Source: Candidatus Dadabacteria bacterium RIFCSPHIGHO2_12_FULL_53_21 (lineage in GTDB: Bacteria; Desulfobacterota_D; UBA1144; Nemesobacterales; UBA2774). From it: a DNA stretch of 22,463 nt. Location of the stretch: NCBI GenBank assembly GCA_001775255.1, contig MFCJ01000127.1:16412-38874 (forward strand), in the 5' to 3' direction. Both the position numbers and the translations under genes were made by a program. The notes under the pieces are model-generated. The model was given only the letters and a program-made list of their open reading frames with translations, did no database searches and had not been told where the DNA came from. Shown here in pieces: positions 19,506-22,463 of this stretch; the stretch's first letter is position 1, and each line of letters opens with the position of its first letter.

Positions 19506-21436
19506 TGCCGTTCAACCTCCCTCCATGTTTGAGGATCCAACTCAACCGCTATATCGTGCAGGAACTCTTCTATCGTCATCGGGGGCAAGTTCGTTCCTCC
19601 GAGCTTCCTCGGGGCCACAGTCCCGGATTCCGCTTCATTTTTCCCCACGACCAGGAGATAAGGAATCTTCGCGAGCTGCGCTTCCCTTACCTTGAGTCCC
19701 AGTTTTTCATTCCTCTTATCTTTCTCGACCCTTATCTTTCTCGACCGGAGCGTGCTGTAAATCTCGTCCGCGTATGAGGCCTGCTCGTCGCCTACGGTCG
19801 CGATACGAACCTGCACGGGACTGAGCCATAGAGGGAAAGCCCCCCCGTAATGCTCAATCAACACGCCGAAGAACCTTTCCATAGAGCCGAAGATGGCGCG
19901 GTGTATCATAATAGGCTGATGCCGCGCGTTATCCTCCCCGACGTAGCTCATATCGAACCTTTCGGGAAGGTTAAAATCTACCTGAACTGTAGAGCACTGC
20001 CAAGCTCTGCCTAAAACGTCCTTTATCTTGAGGTCTATCTTGGGCCCGTAGAAAGCCCCCCCGCCCTCGTCAACCTCGTATTTCAGCCCCTTTTTATCGA
20101 GAGCGCTCCTGAGCGCCTCTGTCGCCCTGTCCCATCCCTCCACGCGGCCTACGAATTTCTCGGGCCTGGTAGAGAGGTATACCTCGTAATCGTCGAATCC
20201 GAACGTCTTCAGGAACAATATAGTCAGGTCGAGGACCCCCAGGACCTCGTCTTCCATCTGATCGGGCCTGCAGAATATGTGGGCGTCGTCCTGGGAAAAC
20301 CCCCTTACCCTCAGGAGCCCGTGGAGCACCCCCGAGCGCTCGTAGCGGTAGACGGTCCCTATCTCGGCCCATCTGAGGGGAAGGTCCCTGTAACTCCTTA
20401 TGCCCGTTTTATAAATCATGATATGAAAGGGGCAGTTCATAGGCTTTATCTGGAATTCCGTATTTTCGACTTCCATACGGGGGTACATGTTTTCGTTATA
20501 GAATTCGAGGTGGCCGCTCGTTTTCCAGAGGTCTATCTTGGCTATGTGCGGGGTATAGAGCAGCTCGTAATCGAAACGCTCGTGCTGGTCGCGCCAGAAA
20601 TCCTCGATAACGCGCCTTATGCGGGAGCCCTTCGGATGCCATAGCACGAGACCGGCCCCGGTCTCCTCCTGTATCGAGAAGAGGTCGAGCTCCCTGCCGA
20701 CCTTCCTGTGGTCGCGTTTTTTCGCCTCTTCGAGCCTGTCCAGATACGCCTTCAGCTCTTTCCTGTCCCAGAACGCCGTGCCGTATATCCTCTGGAGCAT
20801 GGGGTTCTTCTCGTCCCCCCTCCAGTAAGCACCCGCAATGCTGAGGAGCTTAAAAGCCTTTACGTAGCCCGTCGAGGGCGCATGCGGCCCCCTGCAGAGG
20901 TCGTGCCAGCCGCCCTGCTCGTAGATGGTAATCTGCTGGTCGGAAGGGAGGCCGTTCACAATCTCGACCTTGTAATTCTCGCCTTCCGAGCTGAAGATAT
21001 CGATGGCTTTTTCCCTCGAGACCTTCTTCCTGACGAGCGGTTTCTTCTGCTCCGCTATCTCCCTCATCTTCTCCTCTATCTTTTCGAGGTCTTCGGGGGT
21101 GAACCCGCGCGGGTATTCGAAGTCGTAGTAAAACCCGTTCTCTATGACGGGACCTATCGTGACCCTGGCTTCGGGGAAAAGGGACTGAACGGCTTCCGCC
21201 ATTATGTGGGCGGCGGTGTGCCTTATGAGGGCGAGCCCCGCCTCGGAGCCGGTCTTCACCGGTTCTAATTCGGAGTCGGAGTATATCTCGTGCCAGAAGT
21301 CGACGAGAGTGCCGTTTACCCTGGCCCCTATGGTCCCGTTCTGAATGCCGATAGTATTGATTATCTCCCCTACGGTCGTGCCTTCAGGAAAGATCCTTTC
21401 CGCCCCGTCTGGAAGGTTTATGTGTACCTCTTTCAT
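19502..21436 (-). CDS. thrS: Threonyl-tRNA synthetase
   Basis: This is a full-length 644-residue class II synthetase. The N-terminal TGS domain (about 1-60) is followed by the editing domain with HTAAH (His73, His77) and its downstream Cys-His elements (GGWHDLCRGPHAPSTG). The catalytic core has MNCPFHIMIYK (zinc Cys), motif 2 RYERSGVLHGLLRVRGFSQD, and motif 3 HRAIFGSMERFFGVLIEHYG. The C-terminal anticodon-binding domain starts near VQVRIATVGDEQ. The ATG at 21436 (MKEVHINLPDG) is chosen over a TTG three codons upstream. It lies directly downstream of a tRNA-Val gene, probably in one transcript, and its stop overlaps the infC start. No T-box-like leader fits between the tRNA and the gene. Confidence 0.97.
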   Translation of the reverse strand: MKEVHINLPDGAERIFPEGTTVGEIINTIGIQNGTIGARVNGTLVDFWHEIYSDSELEPVKTGSEAGLALIRHTAAHIMAEAVQSLFPEARVTIGPVIENGFYYDFEYPRGFTPEDLEKIEEKMREIAEQKKPLVRKKVSREKAIDIFSSEGENYKVEIVNGLPSDQQITIYEQGGWHDLCRGPHAPSTGYVKAFKLLSIAGAYWRGDEKNPMLQRIYGTAFWDRKELKAYLDRLEEAKKRDHRKVGRELDLFSIQEETGAGLVLWHPKGSRIRRVIEDFWRDQHERFDYELLYTPHIAKIDLWKTSGHLEFYNENMYPRMEVENTEFQIKPMNCPFHIMIYKTGIRSYRDLPLRWAEIGTVYRYERSGVLHGLLRVRGFSQDDAHIFCRPDQMEDEVLGVLDLTILFLKTFGFDDYEVYLSTRPEKFVGRVEGWDRATEALRSALDKKGLKYEVDEGGGAFYGPKIDLKIKDVLGRAWQCSTVQVDFNLPERFDMSYVGEDNARHQPIMIHRAIFGSMERFFGVLIEHYGGAFPLWLSPVQVRIATVGDEQASYADEIYSTLRSRKIRVEKDKRNEKLGLKVREAQLAKIPYLLVVGKNEAESGTVAPRKLGGTNLPPMTIEEFLHDIAVELDPQTWREVERQ

Positions 21437-21452
21437 ATTTTCCAATTACACG

Positions 21453-21527
21453 TGGTGAGCACGGCAGGATTTGAACCTGCGACCTCTTGCGTGTCAGGCA
21501 AGCGCTCTCCCCCTGAGCTACGCGCTC
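21453..21527 (-). tRNA. tRNA-Val(GAC)
   Basis: On the minus strand a complete cloverleaf runs from GAGCGCG to CGTGCTC plus discriminator A and an encoded CCA (75 nt with CCA). The anticodon arm is CTTGC-CTGACAC-GCAAG, giving anticodon GAC (valine). The T loop is GGTTCAAATCC. One G-U pair occurs in the acceptor stem. It ends 16 bp before the thrS start. Confidence 0.95.
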
Positions 21528-21651
21528 AAAAAATTATCAGAACCCTTAATTTTCTAATATAAAACAATAGCTGTCAAGATTCGGAATGACCATATTATAC
21601 CGTAACGGATAAATTTTTCCCGGAAGACGACCTATGATACCGCGTATTATC

Positions 21652-21683
21652 CCCGCCCGGCTACGAATGCCCGGCGGGTTTTT
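21652..21683 (+). terminator. GC-rich hairpin with T-run on the + strand
   Basis: CCCGCCCGGC (21652-21661) and GCCCGGCGGG (21669-21678) pair in 9 of 10 positions around a 7-nt loop, followed by TTTTT. It has the form of an intrinsic terminator for + strand transcription, yet both neighbours are on the minus strand. The stem alone could still slow transcription coming from the glycosyltransferase gene. Confidence 0.5.
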
Positions 21684-21701
21684 CCCGCGAATACCGGAAG
21701 T

Positions 21702-22463
21702 CTAAATCAGCTCGCCGACCTTCCGGCATAGCCTGACAATATGATGGACCTTTTGAAGCCCGAGCAGCTCGCTGAATTTCGGCAGGAACGGCCTTTTCTT
21801 CCATGCGAAATAGCTCCCGTACAGCCTGTCGTCACGGGAGACATCGAGAAGATGCCTGGCAAGGGACTCCGGGTCCTCCCATTCGGAGGCGTCGATAAAG
21901 CAGTTCTCACCCGGGGCGAAGTCACAGATATTGGGCGCGCCCAGATAGACGGGCACGGAGCCCGCCGCGAGCGGATCGTAGAATTTTTCGGTCACGTAGT
22001 CCCGCGCAATAGCGTTCTCAAAAGCGATCGTAAATTTGTAGATCGAAATCGTATCCATCTTGAAACGATGCCCGTTATCGTCCGCGGCGTACCTGTTTTG
22101 AATTAGCTGCCCGTACGAATGTATATCGAGGACTCTCATCATTCTCATCAAATACTGCACCCTGCCGCTTTTATTATAAGGACTCGAGATGAAGGCATTC
22201 ACGATTTTCCCGGGCTCCTTTTCCGGGACCGGCTTCCGAAAAATCTCACCGGCGCCGTATGTAATATACGGAATGAAAATATCGGCGTCCGTTCGGTATG
22301 ACATTCTCAGGTCGAAGCGGCTCATAAACACGGGGTCAGCCATATGAGGGTAATGAGCTTCGCATTCCATATACCAGGCAACCCAAATCTGTCCGCTCTT
22401 TTTATCGATCCCCCCGCCTGCTATCACGTCGGGAGGGAGCGACGGCAAATGGAATACGACGGC
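21702..22463 (-). CDS. Glycosyltransferase family 10 (alpha-1,3-fucosyltransferase-like), 5' end outside window
   Basis: The open frame continues to the right edge of the window (AVVFHLPSLPPDV), so the TTG at 22448 is not the real start and the gene is partial. The visible 253 residues include WVAWYMECEAHYP, SYRTDADIFIPYITYG and the diagnostic GT10 stretch YKFTIAFENAIARDYVTEK, FYDPLAAGSVPVYLGAPN, then FAPGENCFIDASEW. GT10 enzymes transfer fucose from GDP-fucose to N-acetylglucosamine or glucose in surface glycans such as O-antigen, at the cytoplasmic face of the inner membrane. No other glycan genes are in the window. The acceptor and linkage cannot be told. Confidence 0.85.
   Translation of the reverse strand, partial: AVVFHLPSLPPDVIAGGGIDKKSGQIWVAWYMECEAHYPHMADPVFMSRFDLRMSYRTDADIFIPYITYGAGEIFRKPVPEKEPGKIVNAFISSPYNKSGRVQYLMRMMRVLDIHSYGQLIQNRYAADDNGHRFKMDTISIYKFTIAFENAIARDYVTEKFYDPLAAGSVPVYLGAPNICDFAPGENCFIDASEWEDPESLARHLLDVSRDDRLYGSYFAWKKRPFLPKFSELLGLQKVHHIVRLCRKVGELI

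Overview
The window looks like a chromosomal segment from an uncultured Gram-negative bacterium. The signs are lipoprotein signals, an IPTL-CTERM surface protein, an IM-associated M48 peptidase and a clear sigma-54 promoter. Coding is moderately GC-rich with heavy ATA (Ile) use, and the thrS-infC-rpmI-rplT operon is intact. I would place it loosely near deltaproteobacteria-like or Dadabacteria-like lineages, but I cannot prove a taxon from the sequence.

Layout. 1-205 (-) is the 5' end of a polyphosphate glucokinase gene. 463-1947 (+) is a folate/pterin operon: a PTR1/FolM-type pteridine reductase, folB and folK. 1950-6325 (-) holds a SnoaL/NTF2-like protein, a ubiquitin-fold plus Mut7-C RNase protein, an FAD aromatic-type monooxygenase and a secreted DUF3298-type protein. 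6326-6816 has no ordinary gene, but on the + strand it carries a palindromic enhancer-like site, a sigma-54 promoter and an intrinsic terminator, which together outline a small RNA of about 176 nt. 6817-7920 (-) holds an inositol-monophosphatase family protein and a PspC-domain protein. 8199-9372 (+) is a two-gene unit: a fluoroacetyl-CoA-thioesterase (FlK)-like protein and a type II haloacid-dehalogenase-like protein. 9385-11942 (-) holds a half-size ABC exporter with a degenerate ATPase site and a P460-like lipoprotein. 12161-15117 (+) holds a self-regulated TetR repressor, a PLP aminotransferase, a very long hairpin terminator and an M48 metalloprotease.

15182-18268 is the accessory part. 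An endonuclease III-like glycosylase gene ends in a 32-bp sequence that recurs twice downstream in the same orientation. The three copies bracket two small gene units: a Phd/PIN toxin-antitoxin pair, and an IPTL-CTERM secreted protein behind a mosaic of palindromic repeats. Both units read leftward from strong promoters near their right-hand repeat, and their genes look more AT-rich than the flanks. This resembles tandem non-autonomous insertions at the 3' end of the glycosylase gene. No recombinase is present.

18329-21527 (-) is the conserved block tRNA-Val(GAC)-thrS-infC-rpmI-rplT. infC starts at an AUA codon that overlaps the thrS stop. 21702-22463 (-) is a GT10 fucosyltransferase-like gene cut by the window edge.
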